Shown here in pieces: positions 26,605 through 37,400 of a stretch of DNA of 64,000 bases. Source of the DNA: Pedobacter namyangjuensis (GTDB lineage: Bacteria > Bacteroidota > Bacteroidia > Sphingobacteriales > Sphingobacteriaceae); NCBI RefSeq assembly GCF_003313325.1, contig NZ_QMHQ01000003.1, positions 62,001 to 126,000 on the forward strand. The letters are read 5' to 3'. The notes beneath the pieces were generated by a model, which was given only the letters and a program-made list of their open reading frames with translations, had not been told where the DNA came from and searched no databases. The position numbers were made by a program, and so were the translations under genes. The number at the start of each line of letters is the position of its first letter. Position 1 is the first letter of the stretch.

Positions 26605-28221
26605 TTACAACTCAATTCTAAACCAATCGAAATCTGCATAACCCGCATCGTTAGTTTTCTGTTCGCCAGTGGCAAATAAACCAACTTTAGCCCCAATCCA
26701 CTTACCGGGTTGGGCAGTAAACACGTCGCTTACTTTCGTAAACTTGTCGCCATCTAAGCTATAATAGAATTGGCATTTGCCACCATCGCTAACCGTTACA
26801 CTTAAATAAACCGTTTGCGATTCTAGCTTTAAAAGTATTTCCTCCTTCTCTCTTTTGCCTTTATCCGCTTCTATGCAAGTAGTATAAACAATATACATTC
26901 CGTCTTTTTTATGCTTAACTGCAATGTTGGCATAGCTTAAACCTGCTATAACTAAACCTGCTTTTTCATTTTCCAATTTAATGTTTGGTGTTAAACTCAT
27001 TTTAGTTACCACAGTAAATTTTTCTGTCGGAAATTTTTGAAGTAACAAATTTGGCACGTCCCGCAAGTTTTTAGCACTATCTGGCATTTTAACTGCGTAC
27101 AATCTTAATGCACCTTTAGCCGAATTTAAAAAAGACCACGTTGCCAAAGGATTGGCTTGCCATTGCCACTGCAAACCAAGATTACTTCCATCAAATTCAT
27201 CACTTTCTGCAGGAGTAGCAATTTTAGAAAACTTAGCAATTTGCGGTTTTTTATAGGTCAAAACTGGTTCTCCAACCCCGTCGCCATCCGCATCTGCTCC
27301 AATAATAGGCCAATTGTTTAGCCATTTCATTGGTTGCAAATGCACTACCCTTCCATAGGCATCTTTATCCTGAAAATGCAAGAACCAATCTTCGCCGGTT
27401 GGCGTATTTACCCAAGCGCCTTGATGCGGACCATTAATTTTAGTTTTGCCTTGATCCATTACCACTTTGCGCTCGTAAGGGCCATAGATATTTTTAGATC
27501 TTAAGACCAATTGCCAACCAGTGGAAACTCCACCGGCAGGAGCAAAAATGTAGTAAAATCCGTTTCGTTTATAAAACTTAGGGCCTTCTAACGTCGGATC
27601 GGTTTCATGTCCATCGAATACTATTTTGCCTTCGTCTAAGGTTTTAGTTCCAAGAACATTCATTTTTTTAACCACTAAAATACTTTTAATTCCGGCTCTA
27701 CTACCTGCGTAAGCGTGTATTAAGTATGCCTTTCCGTCTTCATCCCAAAGCGGGCAAGGATCTATCAAACCTTTACCCGCTTCTACTAAAATCGGTTCAG
27801 TCCACGGCCCATTTATATTTTTTGCCTTTGTTAAGTAAATGCCAAAATCTGGATCTGGGTAATAGATGTAAAACTCGTTGTTATGATAGCGAATTGCCGG
27901 CGCCCAAACACCATTGCCGTGTTGGGTTTTAGAAAAATGCGCTAAAGGTAATTGTCTTTTTAAGGCATGGCCGATGATGGTCCAATTTACCAAATCTTTG
28001 GAATGTAAAATCGGTAAACCGGGCACTGCATCAAAACTCGATGAAATCATGTAAAAATCGTTGCCAACTCTAATTGCATCTGGATCTGAATAATCTGCAT
28101 CGATTACTGGATTCTTGTATTTCCCATTACCTAAATCCGGCACCCAAACTCTAGAAACTTCACTTTGTGAAAAAGCGGATATTGTAATTAGCGCTAAAAA
28201 TGCGAGGATAGATAATTTCAT
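26605..28221 (-). CDS. GH43 family glycosidase (subfamily 12-like)
   Basis: A 538-residue exported enzyme (signal peptide ending about residue 18, ISAFSQ). The five-bladed propeller covers about 30-325: general-base Asp in PVIDADYSDPDAI near 40, second Asp in GLIDPCPLWDEDG near 152 and general-acid Glu in DPTLEGPKFYKR near 212. A C-terminal beta-sandwich (about 340-538) resembles the GH43 C2 domain. Activities of this group are mostly xylosidase or arabinofuranosidase, so here it may trim arabinose or xylose side chains of pectin. It is the last gene of the susC operon, 45 bp after the CE8 gene. Confidence 0.87.
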   Translation of the reverse strand: MKLSILAFLALITISAFSQSEVSRVWVPDLGNGKYKNPVIDADYSDPDAIRVGNDFYMISSSFDAVPGLPILHSKDLVNWTIIGHALKRQLPLAHFSKTQHGNGVWAPAIRYHNNEFYIYYPDPDFGIYLTKAKNINGPWTEPILVEAGKGLIDPCPLWDEDGKAYLIHAYAGSRAGIKSILVVKKMNVLGTKTLDEGKIVFDGHETDPTLEGPKFYKRNGFYYIFAPAGGVSTGWQLVLRSKNIYGPYERKVVMDQGKTKINGPHQGAWVNTPTGEDWFLHFQDKDAYGRVVHLQPMKWLNNWPIIGADADGDGVGEPVLTYKKPQIAKFSKIATPAESDEFDGSNLGLQWQWQANPLATWSFLNSAKGALRLYAVKMPDSAKNLRDVPNLLLQKFPTEKFTVVTKMSLTPNIKLENEKAGLVIAGLSYANIAVKHKKDGMYIVYTTCIEADKGKREKEEILLKLESQTVYLSVTVSDGGKCQFYYSLDGDKFTKVSDVFTAQPGKWIGAKVGLFATGEQKTNDAGYADFDWFRIEL

Positions 28222-28266
28222 GTTAAATCTTAATTTTAGTCATCCTGAGTGCGATATTTTTTTAAT

Positions 28267-29241
28267 TTACTTCGGCAGCCAAGATGTTGTGCCAGCGAAA
28301 ATATTTTTGAAAGTGTAGGCTTTTGCTTCCTTTTTTGTTAATTGTTTAGACCAGGCTACACGGCTATCCTTTACAAAACCCAGACCTGTTGAGCCGTATT
28401 CTGCGTAAAATGCAGTTTTGTGATTATCATTTTTGTTCCAAACGCTCCATCCGGCAGGTAAAATATGGCTGCCCATTTCTGTATTTACAAAAACGGTTTT
28501 AGCATGAGAACGCCATGGCCTGCCCAGATAGACTTTTTGTATATCAGCATCTGCTGTTAGTTTACAATTTAAAAATACAAAACCGTAGGGTTGACTTTCT
28601 GTTGTTGATGCAGCTGTAATGAACGAATTCTTTTTACTATGAATGTGGCAATGCTCGAAAACCACCGTAGCGGCGCCGAAAATAAAATCTGTTGTACCTT
28701 CTATATAACAGTTAACGTAATATTGCCTGCTATTAGCTGCTGAGGGAAATAGGGTGTCCTGATTACCTAAAATTCGGCAATTTTTAATTATTACCCTATC
28801 TGCCTCTATATGTAACGCAACTGCTTGGCCAACTGCACCTGCAGTGTTTTCGATGGTTAAATTAGTAGCGCTAAAATCATTTCCCTGTACCAAAACAGAA
28901 TGCGAGGTATAGGTATTTATTGCGCCCTTACCAGAATAATCATCATAAGAAATAATGGTTTTGAATTGATCTTCGCCTAGTAAACTAATATTTGATTTGT
29001 GTGCCGGGATAACCAATTTCTCCCGATAAAATCCATTTTTGATGTAGATGCTTACCTTAACTTCTGATAAATCTCTAACAGCGTTTACAGCTTTCTGTAT
29101 GGTTTTAAAATTTCCACTTCCATCTTTTGCTACGGTAATGGAGCTAGGAAAAGTTTGAGATTGAGCTATCGCGATTAAGTTTATGAAAAGCGAAAAAGTA
29201 AACAAAATCGTTATTCGATGGCTGTTGTTCGTTAATTTCAT
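28267..29241 (-). CDS. Pectin methylesterase, CE8 (second copy)
   Basis: A 324-residue exported esterase (signal peptide about 1-28). The beta-helix carries the family signatures: TIENTAGAVGQAVAL near 129, GNQDTLFPS near 159 (catalytic Asp), GTTDFIFGAATVVF near 180 (nucleophile Asp) and LGRPWRSHAK near 242. It removes methyl esters from homogalacturonan before lyase attack. It lies 5 bp after a paralogous CE8 gene. Confidence 0.95.
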   Translation of the reverse strand: MKLTNNSHRITILFTFSLFINLIAIAQSQTFPSSITVAKDGSGNFKTIQKAVNAVRDLSEVKVSIYIKNGFYREKLVIPAHKSNISLLGEDQFKTIISYDDYSGKGAINTYTSHSVLVQGNDFSATNLTIENTAGAVGQAVALHIEADRVIIKNCRILGNQDTLFPSAANSRQYYVNCYIEGTTDFIFGAATVVFEHCHIHSKKNSFITAASTTESQPYGFVFLNCKLTADADIQKVYLGRPWRSHAKTVFVNTEMGSHILPAGWSVWNKNDNHKTAFYAEYGSTGLGFVKDSRVAWSKQLTKKEAKAYTFKNIFAGTTSWLPK

Positions 29242-29246
29242 AAGCT

Positions 29247-30215
29247 TTATTCTTTAGGATTCCATCCGTTTAGTATATTTTGTAGCGTATAAGTTTTTGC
29301 GATTTTCTCCTCTAACTGGTGCGACCATTTAACTCTCGAATTCGAGTTTGCTCCTGCACCTGTACTATTGTACTCTGCGTAAAATGCAGTTTTCTCATTA
29401 GTTTCTTTGCGCCAGTTATTCCATCCCTCAGGCTTAATCATTTTGCCCATTTGGCAATTAATAAAAACCGTTTTGGCATACGGACGCCACGGCCTGCCTA
29501 AAAAGAAAGAGTTTTCCGGGGCATCTCCAATAATACGGCTATTAATAAAAACGTAGCCATATTTTGAAGAATCTGGCGACGAAGACGCGGCAATGTAACC
29601 AGCGTTTTTGCAGAAAATTTCACAGTCGTCAAAAACTGCCGTCGAAGAACCGAAAATAAAGTCAACCGTACCTTCTATATAACATTTATAATAATATTGC
29701 CTGCTTCCGTATCCGAAAGTATATAAGGTATCTTGAAAACCAAGCATCCTGCAGTTTGTAAATTTAGCTTTATCGCCAGCTACAAAAAGCGCTACAGCTT
29801 GCCCAATCGGCCCTGCGGTATTTTGAAAAGTTATATTCTCTGCAGAAAAATTTGGGCCATAAATGTAAAAACTTGCCGAGCCAGAAGTTCCTTTTTCTTC
29901 GCCAAAAACATTCTTCTTCTGTGCCCAATCATCAAAAGTTAAAATGGTTTTAAAGTTATCTTCGCCAATAATTTTTACCATTTGTTTGGAAGCCGACAAA
30001 TTCAATTTTTCTTTGTAGATACCATTTTTGATATAGATTGTAGTAACAACTTTTCTAAAATCTGGAACGGCATTTATGGCCTCTTGCACTGTTTTAAAAT
30101 TTCCGCTCCCATCTTGCGCTACCACAAAATCATAAGCCAAATTATTTTTCGCGTTAGCATTAAAACAAGTTAGCAAAGCCATTATGCCAAGAAAAAAGAC
30201 GCATACTCTTATCAT
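29247..30215 (-). CDS. Pectin methylesterase, CE8 (first copy)
   Basis: A 322-residue exported esterase (signal peptide about 1-22, ending FNANA). Family signatures are TFQNTAGPIGQAVAL near 129, GFQDTLYTF near 159, GTVDFIFGSSTAVF near 181 and FLGRPWRPYAK near 240. It differs from its downstream neighbour across most of its length, so the pair is an old duplication or was acquired separately. The two may act on different methylation patterns (inference). It overlaps the CE12 gene by 4 bp (ATGA). Confidence 0.95.
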   Translation of the reverse strand: MIRVCVFFLGIMALLTCFNANAKNNLAYDFVVAQDGSGNFKTVQEAINAVPDFRKVVTTIYIKNGIYKEKLNLSASKQMVKIIGEDNFKTILTFDDWAQKKNVFGEEKGTSGSASFYIYGPNFSAENITFQNTAGPIGQAVALFVAGDKAKFTNCRMLGFQDTLYTFGYGSRQYYYKCYIEGTVDFIFGSSTAVFDDCEIFCKNAGYIAASSSPDSSKYGYVFINSRIIGDAPENSFFLGRPWRPYAKTVFINCQMGKMIKPEGWNNWRKETNEKTAFYAEYNSTGAGANSNSRVKWSHQLEEKIAKTYTLQNILNGWNPKE

Positions 30216-30985
30216 TTCTTAGGCAAGTTTGATTTAACTACTCTATTGGCAAGCTCGATGTTTAAATTTCTGATATCTGCCAATACCAACTGTGCAATTC
30301 TTCTAGCTCCCAGCTCGTTAAAATGGGTATTGTCTACTTTCCCATCTGGATAATTTGGATGCTCATTTGGCAAAAGCTGGTTAAATAATAACTTTGAATT
30401 TTCGGCACCCATTTGTTGGTACAGAGCTTTACTCGTTTTGTTAAGGTCTATTAGTTTAACATCTAGTTTTTTGGCCAAGGCGATTACTATGTCTGCGTAA
30501 ATGGCGTGTGTTTCTTTTATATTTCCTTCTGCGTCAAAATTCCTTCTAGAAACTGGAGTAACTAGAATAGGTATAGCGTTTTTGCTTTTAGTTTCGTTAA
30601 CAAACTTTGTTAAGTTAGCCTCGTATTCCGCTGGTGTAGTGTATCTATCAACCTTCTCTTTGCTCTCATCGTTATGGCCAAATTGGATAAATACAAAATC
30701 TCCCGTTTTTAGATTTTTTAAAGCGGGCTCCCAAAGTTTTTCGTTTAAAAAAGTTCGGGTGCTACGACCATTTTTAGCCAAATTGTGCACCACAACCGTA
30801 CTATCAAAAAAATTGGCAAAAGGCATTCCCCATCCAGTTTCTGGATAAGCTTTTTTCTCTTTTATCGAAATGGTAGAATCGCCTATCAGATAAACGTCTA
30901 TATTTTTTTCTGAAGGATTAACAAATGACATAAACAGCATTACTCCTACTAAAACTACGATTTTAAACTTATTAATTTTAATCAT
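30212..30985 (-). CDS. Rhamnogalacturonan acetylesterase-like, CE12
   Basis: A 257-residue SGNH-fold esterase with an N-terminal signal segment (about 8-25). Block I is YLIGDSTIS with nucleophile Ser37, block II is NLAKNGRSTRTF near 70, block III is FIQFGHNDES near 103, and the Asp/His pair is in VDNTHFNELGA near 216-220. CE12 enzymes deacetylate rhamnogalacturonan or other pectins. It starts 98 bp after the surface lipoprotein gene, with a terminator-like hairpin in the gap, and is coupled to the first CE8 gene. Confidence 0.92.
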   Translation of the reverse strand: MIKINKFKIVVLVGVMLFMSFVNPSEKNIDVYLIGDSTISIKEKKAYPETGWGMPFANFFDSTVVVHNLAKNGRSTRTFLNEKLWEPALKNLKTGDFVFIQFGHNDESKEKVDRYTTPAEYEANLTKFVNETKSKNAIPILVTPVSRRNFDAEGNIKETHAIYADIVIALAKKLDVKLIDLNKTSKALYQQMGAENSKLLFNQLLPNEHPNYPDGKVDNTHFNELGARRIAQLVLADIRNLNIELANRVVKSNLPKK

Positions 30986-31021
30986 TCTATAACGTTAATT
31001 TAAATTTTACTGTTTATTATA

Positions 31022-31060
31022 AAAGCGATAAAGAGATGTAAAATCCCTCTATCGCTTTGA
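31022..31060 (-). terminator. Hairpin between the susCD block and the enzyme genes
   Basis: AAAGCGATA (31022-31030) pairs with TATCGCTTT (31050-31058), and some inner bases (AGAGA against TCCCT) can pair further. On the minus strand the stem is followed by TTTTATAAT, a weak T-run. It is likely a partial terminator or an mRNA-stabilising stem, lowering enzyme expression relative to susC/susD. Confidence 0.6.
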
Positions 31061-31083
31061 ATATAATTTTAACTAAAATACAA

Positions 31084-32643
31084 CTATCTCCATCTGGCAT
31101 CTCCTATGCCATTTGTTTTTAAGTCTGCGTTGCCTAATGTAAAATTGCCAGTTGCTGGGTTTGTAAACCCAGGATTTAAGGTGGTAAATGTTCCTGTATC
31201 ATATTTAGCATTTGCAGTTGCACTACCAGACATGTAAGTTGGCGCATTAAAATAGTTGTTAGCCGTAAAGTTAGCAGCCACGATATTTGTAGAGGCCTGA
31301 TTGGTTAAAATGCCACCAGAATTTGCTACGATATTTTTTGAAAAATAAATTTCGTGCTTAGCTAAACGAACGTATAAAATTCTGTTGCTGGCTCCATTTG
31401 TAATGCCGTTTAAAGTGTTATTTGCAATTGTTATCACCGATGTAAATGCCGGAAAATTAGTTGAACCGGTAGGATCCATCCTGAACAAATCTCTGGCAGT
31501 TGCAGAGTTGTAAACCGTATTGTTAGAAAAGTTTAAGGTTTTAGCTAAACCAGCTCTAAAGTCAATAAAATCTCCGCCGTTGCATTCTATATTGCTAATT
31601 AAATTGCCTTTAAAAGTCATGTTCTCTACCAATGCCTTTAAGTTTACATAAACCAATCCTTTTACGTAGTTTTTAATCACACAAGCTTCAACAGATAAGG
31701 CTCCGTAAGCGTTATCGGAAATTTCATCGTAAATAAATGTTTGATTGCCGTTTATTGCTCCTGTGCCATCAAGTTCTATATCTTTTAAAGATAAACCTGC
31801 ATTGGCTCTTAATTTAAAAACGGCGCCTTTAACAATTGGCTTATCTGTAGGTTTTGCGCCTTTTAAAGAAATGGATTTTGCGATAATCAAATCAGCATTT
31901 ACATTGTAAGTTCCCGGCAACAACGCAAAAACATCGCCCGAATTAGCTGTTGCTATTATTGCCGCCAAATCATCAGTAGGTTTTACAGATATTGCCCCGC
32001 CCAAATCTAGCAAAGTTGTAAATGTTGTTGTGCCACGTACGCTTGTGCCATTTAGTAACTTAGCAGTATATAATGTTTCGCCAGTTAAGCCAGTTATGGT
32101 TGCCTCGCCGGCTGCAACTTCTGCTGCCGTAACCGGACGAGTGATATTGCCCGGTGCTAAGGTAATAGCAGTTGCCATTTGCCCCGCTGGCCAATTTAAT
32201 ACAGCAGATGTGGCGGTTAACTTTGCTTGATTTACGGTTTGAAAAATTTGTTCTGCATCTGTTTTAGCAGTTGCGCTAATCCATTTAGAATCTTCAACAC
32301 CCTCTCCAACAGCTTTTACTCTAAGTGAATACTGGGTATCGCCACTTAAACCGGTAACCAAGTAAGGCACTTGTAAAAAGGTAATGTCTTTTATTGACTT
32401 TACAGGAGCACCAGAAAAATCTGCAGTTGTATAAACCTCAATTGTGTAAGTTTTAGCATTTTTAACTGCTTTCCAGTTTAACCGCAAATCAATTTTATTT
32501 ACTACGCTTACAGCCAAATCCGTTGGAGAAAATGCCCTATCTACATCTAGCGTAGTAATTTCGTCTAGTCCATCTTTGCAAGAAGAAAAGCTTAAACTGC
32601 TAATCATTAAAACGAAAGCAATAAATATATTTTTAGTCTTCAT
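31084..32643 (-). CDS. Surface lipoprotein with Fn3-like and DUF4957/DUF5123-like beta-helix domains
   Basis: A 519-residue lipoprotein (MISSLSFSSC, Cys near 22) directly downstream of susD, in the place of a SusE/SusF-type binding protein. Residues about 35-125 form an Fn3-like domain (AVSVVNKIDLRLNWKAVKNA); a second about 130-215 looks similar. From about 220 a right-handed beta-helix-like region follows (DVFALLPGTYNVNADLIIAKSI, then repeated NN-x-x-N strands). The end NPGFTNPATGNFTLGNADL resembles DUF5123. No pectate-lyase calcium site is evident. It may bind pectin at the surface or be an uncharacterised lyase. Confidence 0.7.
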   Translation of the reverse strand: MKTKNIFIAFVLMISSLSFSSCKDGLDEITTLDVDRAFSPTDLAVSVVNKIDLRLNWKAVKNAKTYTIEVYTTADFSGAPVKSIKDITFLQVPYLVTGLSGDTQYSLRVKAVGEGVEDSKWISATAKTDAEQIFQTVNQAKLTATSAVLNWPAGQMATAITLAPGNITRPVTAAEVAAGEATITGLTGETLYTAKLLNGTSVRGTTTFTTLLDLGGAISVKPTDDLAAIIATANSGDVFALLPGTYNVNADLIIAKSISLKGAKPTDKPIVKGAVFKLRANAGLSLKDIELDGTGAINGNQTFIYDEISDNAYGALSVEACVIKNYVKGLVYVNLKALVENMTFKGNLISNIECNGGDFIDFRAGLAKTLNFSNNTVYNSATARDLFRMDPTGSTNFPAFTSVITIANNTLNGITNGASNRILYVRLAKHEIYFSKNIVANSGGILTNQASTNIVAANFTANNYFNAPTYMSGSATANAKYDTGTFTTLNPGFTNPATGNFTLGNADLKTNGIGDARWR

Positions 32644-32659
32644 AATTTATTTTTTAGAA

Positions 32660-34459
32660 TTAATAATTGTTGTTAGTCAAAGTTCCGTTTGAAGAATCTA
32701 GGAAAGTTTGCCAGATAGGCCAAACTGGTTGCGAATTTGGATCTCTTAAAAAAAGTGCATTCCAGTAAGTAACCACATCTGAAGTAGCAGACAATGTCCA
32801 TGCTTTATTTGCAGTGTAGTTTCCTGCTGCTCCAATTGCATCTGTGTCGCCAAAATTTAAACCGTAAATTTCTACCTTTTCACCATCAGCGGCAGTTCTG
32901 TAATAAATTCTTAACGGAAGATTAGCATATTTTCCTTGTCTAGCATCTAACTGTTGCAATTTAATTTTGGCTTCGTTTAATTTAACACTCAATAAATTCC
33001 AACGGATTAAATCTGCTTTTCGTAGCATTTCTCCGCAAAACTCTAAAGCTCGCTGATCTACAATTGCGTTAAAAAACGTAGTTGAACTTGCGCTAGCTTG
33101 CGTTAGGTAAGTATTAACTTTGGCAGGATTTGTTGGAAACGCTCTGGTTAAAATCATTCTTAAATAAGGTGCGGCAGCGGCTGGTCCGTCTAGTTCATTA
33201 ACAGCTTCGGCAGCCATTAATACAACATCTGCGTAACGCATGTACATCCAGTTTAAACCATCGTCGTTAGCATTTGTAACTCTTCGTTTAAGCCACTCGT
33301 AACGGTATTTGCCAAAATATAACTTGTTTAATGTAGATGGAACCTGGAAACCGCCTTTATCAGCAGCATCTGTAGAAGCTCTGTCCCAACCGTAAGGAAC
33401 AACCGAAACATCTCTCCTAACATCATCAACATCATATTCATATAACATAATTGGATTTGGTCCATCGGTACCACCTCTGTTTTGCCCTGTATACTTATCT
33501 GTTTTAGCATGATTAACTCCCAAATCAAAAATAACACGTCCTCTAGATTCGCTAAATGGAATTTCCCACATAGACTCTAAGCCAGCAGTAGCAGATTCTT
33601 CGTGAAATTTTTTGAAGATTTCTTCGAAACCTAACAACCTTAACTCATTGCTATTTATGATCTCTAAACATTCTTTTTTTGCGATAGCGTACATTTTATC
33701 GCGTGCTAAATCTGGATCGTTACTCAACCTTGTTGTACCATCCAAACGTTTCGAATATCCTCCGGCTGCCAATGCCAACCTAGATCTTAATCCTTTAGCA
33801 AAAGCCTTGTTAACACGTTCTACTTTGCTTGTAACGGTAGATTTGTTAGGCCATGGCAACAGTGTTGCAGCCTCTTCCAAATCTTTCAGCAACTGCTTAT
33901 AAACAACATCTTTGTCACTTCTCTCTACATATCTGGTATTTAGGTTTACTGGCTCAAATCTAGCAGGTACGTTGCCCCAACCTTTAATTAAATCATTATA
34001 TAAAACTGCTCTTAAAGTTAATGTCTCACCTAAAATTTGAGCCATTTCTGGCCTTGTAGCTACATCACCATATCTTCTCAATCCAACAATTGCCAAATTA
34101 GCTCTTTCTATAGATTCGTAAAACTTTGCCCATGCGTTATTGTCAGTGTTCATTTGACCATTGTCTGCATTGGTATTATAATTACTTAATCTTGCTTGTT
34201 CAGAAGTTGTACTTTTTAAACTGTTGTAAACCTCAACATCGGTATTTACCCCGTAATTAACTAAATATCTGCCACGGTAAGAGTTGGTTTCTCCAAATGA
34301 CTGTAAAATTCCAACTACAGCAGACTCTGCTAAAGATGGTGTAGAGAAAACCACCGAAGCATCTAATGCAGACTCGTTAGGGGTATCAAAAACCTTTTTA
34401 CAACTCAGCGTAAAGCTGATGGTTGCAATCATTAATAGGGTATAAATAATCTTTTTCAT
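32660..34459 (-). CDS. SusD/RagB family glycan-binding lipoprotein
   Basis: About 599 residues from the ATG at 34457-34459; the frame extends six codons to a TTG at 34477, which I reject because the lipoprotein signal begins at MKKIIYTLLMIATISFTLSC. The N-terminal SusD-like region has TPNESALDASVVFSTPSLAES and ALRAVLYNDLIKGWGNVPAR (as TLRAVLYNDL). The RagB C-terminal part has DQRALEFCGEMLRKADLIRW near 480, which is diagnostic. It forms the lid over the SusC transporter and captures pectin oligosaccharides. It starts 22 bp after susC. Confidence 0.95.
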   Translation of the reverse strand: MKKIIYTLLMIATISFTLSCKKVFDTPNESALDASVVFSTPSLAESAVVGILQSFGETNSYRGRYLVNYGVNTDVEVYNSLKSTTSEQARLSNYNTNADNGQMNTDNNAWAKFYESIERANLAIVGLRRYGDVATRPEMAQILGETLTLRAVLYNDLIKGWGNVPARFEPVNLNTRYVERSDKDVVYKQLLKDLEEAATLLPWPNKSTVTSKVERVNKAFAKGLRSRLALAAGGYSKRLDGTTRLSNDPDLARDKMYAIAKKECLEIINSNELRLLGFEEIFKKFHEESATAGLESMWEIPFSESRGRVIFDLGVNHAKTDKYTGQNRGGTDGPNPIMLYEYDVDDVRRDVSVVPYGWDRASTDAADKGGFQVPSTLNKLYFGKYRYEWLKRRVTNANDDGLNWMYMRYADVVLMAAEAVNELDGPAAAAPYLRMILTRAFPTNPAKVNTYLTQASASSTTFFNAIVDQRALEFCGEMLRKADLIRWNLLSVKLNEAKIKLQQLDARQGKYANLPLRIYYRTAADGEKVEIYGLNFGDTDAIGAAGNYTANKAWTLSATSDVVTYWNALFLRDPNSQPVWPIWQTFLDSSNGTLTNNNY

Positions 34460-34481
34460 CTCTTTTCTATTTAACAAGCAA

Positions 34482-37400
34482 TTAAAAATTCACGTTTAAG
34501 CCCAACACATAAGTTTTACTTTTTGGATAGGCAGAATAATCTACACCTGGCGTTAACGGATCTCTTCTTCTGGTAGAAACCTCAGGATCAAATCCAGAGT
34601 AGTTAGTCCACATCCATAAATTATATCCAGATGCATAAACCCTTAAGCTTTTCATTTTTAGTTTTTGAGAAATTACTTTTGGTAAAGTGTAGCCTAAAGT
34701 TAAAGTTCCTAATCTTAAGAAAGAACCATCCTCCACTGCCCAATCGCTTAAAACATATCTAGCCATGTAAGGAGACCACAAGGTTGTATTTGCATTCATC
34801 GCCTCTAACTCCGCTGCATCATTGCTTATTGTTCCATTAGGACGAAGATTTGTCCAACGGTTGCCAGTTCCCATGGTAGAGATCATGTTTCTTGAACTGT
34901 ATTTACTTGTAGAGGTGTACTCTATCTTGTTAGCGTTGTAAATATCGTTTCCATAACTCCAGTTAAAATAAGCACCAATATCGAAACTGTACAATCTAGC
35001 ATTTACAGAAAAACCGCCGGTATTTAACGGGTTTGCATTACCAATAATGGTTCTGTCAGATAAGTTGACAACGCCATCGCCATTAATATCTTGAAGTTTC
35101 ATCGATCCTGGTCTTAAAGTACCAATGATATCCGTTGCATTAGCAACGCCGTCTTTTAACTGCCAAGCTACTCCATTATATGGTTTAAAGTCAGAAACTT
35201 CATATCTACCATCACTTTTGTAACCGAATATTCTTCCAACAGATGCGCCTTCAGATACCCTAAAATCTTCTCCAATCTCGGTAGAGGCCCATCCCGAAGT
35301 TCCGGCATAGTACGCTAGGCCACCTAAAGAGTTAACCTGATTTCTGTTAAAACTAATATTTGCATTAAAACTTAAATCGAAGTTGGGTTTTCTTATTGCG
35401 TTGTAGTTTACCGAAAACTCTAAACCTTTATTTTGAGTTTCTCCAAAATTACGGTACTGATTATCATATCCTGTTCCTGCAACCGGAAATAGAATTAGTA
35501 AATCTTTGGTTTTATTTAAATACGCCTCTACGGTACCCGTTACTTTAGATTTAAATAATGAAAAGTCTAAGCCTATATTTTTGGTAACTGTAGTTTCCCA
35601 TTTCAAATCTGGATTTGCCATAATTTTAGAAGGCGCTAAGAAATTTGGAAAGCCATTGGTATAAACCGGTGTTGTAGGATCGTTAGGCTGAAATAACTGT
35701 GTAGTTTGGCCCGTAGGAATGTTGTTATTTCCAGCTGTACCAAAACTTGCTCTTAACTTCAAATCATCCAACCATGTTGAGGTGGTTTTCATAAAGTCTT
35801 CTGCAGAAACTCTCCATGCTCCAGAAACTGAAGGGAAATAACCCCAACGATTGCCATCTAAAAACTTCGATGAACCATCGGCCCTAAAAGTTGCGCTTAG
35901 TAAATATTTACCTTTGTAATCATAATTTATCCTTGTAAAAGCAGATAGCAATACATCATCTGGACTAAATACTTTAGCAGATTTGCTTTCTTTACCTTGT
36001 CCAGATAGTTTTCTCGTATCATCAAAATTAAAGCCCGCCGGAAAACCGTTTATTTGCGTGGTATATATTTCTTGTTCAGTTTTAATATACTCTTGGCCCA
36101 CCAATAAGTTAAGGTTATGATCGTTCTTTAAAAGCGATTTAAAATCATAGCTTAAAGTATTGGTATTTCTAATTGCATTTCTGGTAGTGTTGGTATAAAC
36201 AACTGCTGGCAAACCAGGGTAATTTGGAACGTTGTTGATAACGAAATACGTAGTGCGACCGTAGAAGCGATCTTGATCATTTTTGTAACCATCGTAACCA
36301 ACTTCAGAACGCAATCTTAAGCCTTTAATAATATCATAATTTAAAGCGCCGTTAAAGTTGTAGGTTTTTCTATGGATGTATTGATCGTTATCATTAATTG
36401 CATCAATAGGATTGTATAAGTTGAATGCCGGATCAGTTAAGTCATTATCAGTTAAATCTCCCACTGGGAAAGTAGGATATATCATTGCATATTTCAGCCT
36501 CGAATCTGATGATGATTTCTCATTTTGTTCGTTAGCGCCCCCTCCTTTTGTTTTAGTATCCGCATAGCGAATGCCGAAATCCAATGTCAATTTATCATAT
36601 AGTTTATGATTTAGCTTGAAGTTGATGTTTTGTCTTTCGTAACCAGAATTTAGCATAATTGCTTTGTCTTTAACAAAACTATGGCTTAAACTAAATTTGG
36701 TTTTTTCGCCACCACCGCTAATATTTAAGTTTTGGTTGTATGTTGTTCCGGTACGGCCAAAGATGATATTTTGCCAATCGTTAGGCACAACATTTCCATA
36801 AAGATCAATATCTTGGTAATTACCAAAGTATTTAGTGTATTCATCAGGTTTATTTGCAAGCAAAGCTCTCTCATACTGAAATGTGGCGTAATCTAAAGGA
36901 GTTAATACATCCAAAGTGTTGGCAAGTTCTCTAATTCCTGTAAATGCACTAAAGCTCACCGCGGTTTTTCCGTCTTTACTGTTTTTGGTAGTAATTAAAA
37001 TTACCCCGTTAGCACCTCTAGAACCATAAATTGCTGTAGAAGAAGCATCTTTTAAAATATCTATTGATTCGATATCAGCTGGAGCAATATCAGAAATAGA
37101 CGCCACAGGAAAACCATCAACTATATATAATGGAGAGTTATCGCCTGTAAGCGAACCACCGCCCCTTACTCGAATTGTCATTTCTGCATCTGGAGAACCT
37201 TCGGTTGAGGAAATGTTTACACCAGAAACCCTACCCTGTATGGCCTGCATTGCAGATGATACAGGTGCGGCAGCGATTACATCTGCACTAACAGACGATA
37301 CAGCGCCCGTTAAATCCTTTTTACGAACAGTTCCATAACCAATATTAATTACAACCTCGTTCAGGTTAGCAACATCTTCTTCTAAAGAAAAGTTAGCTTT

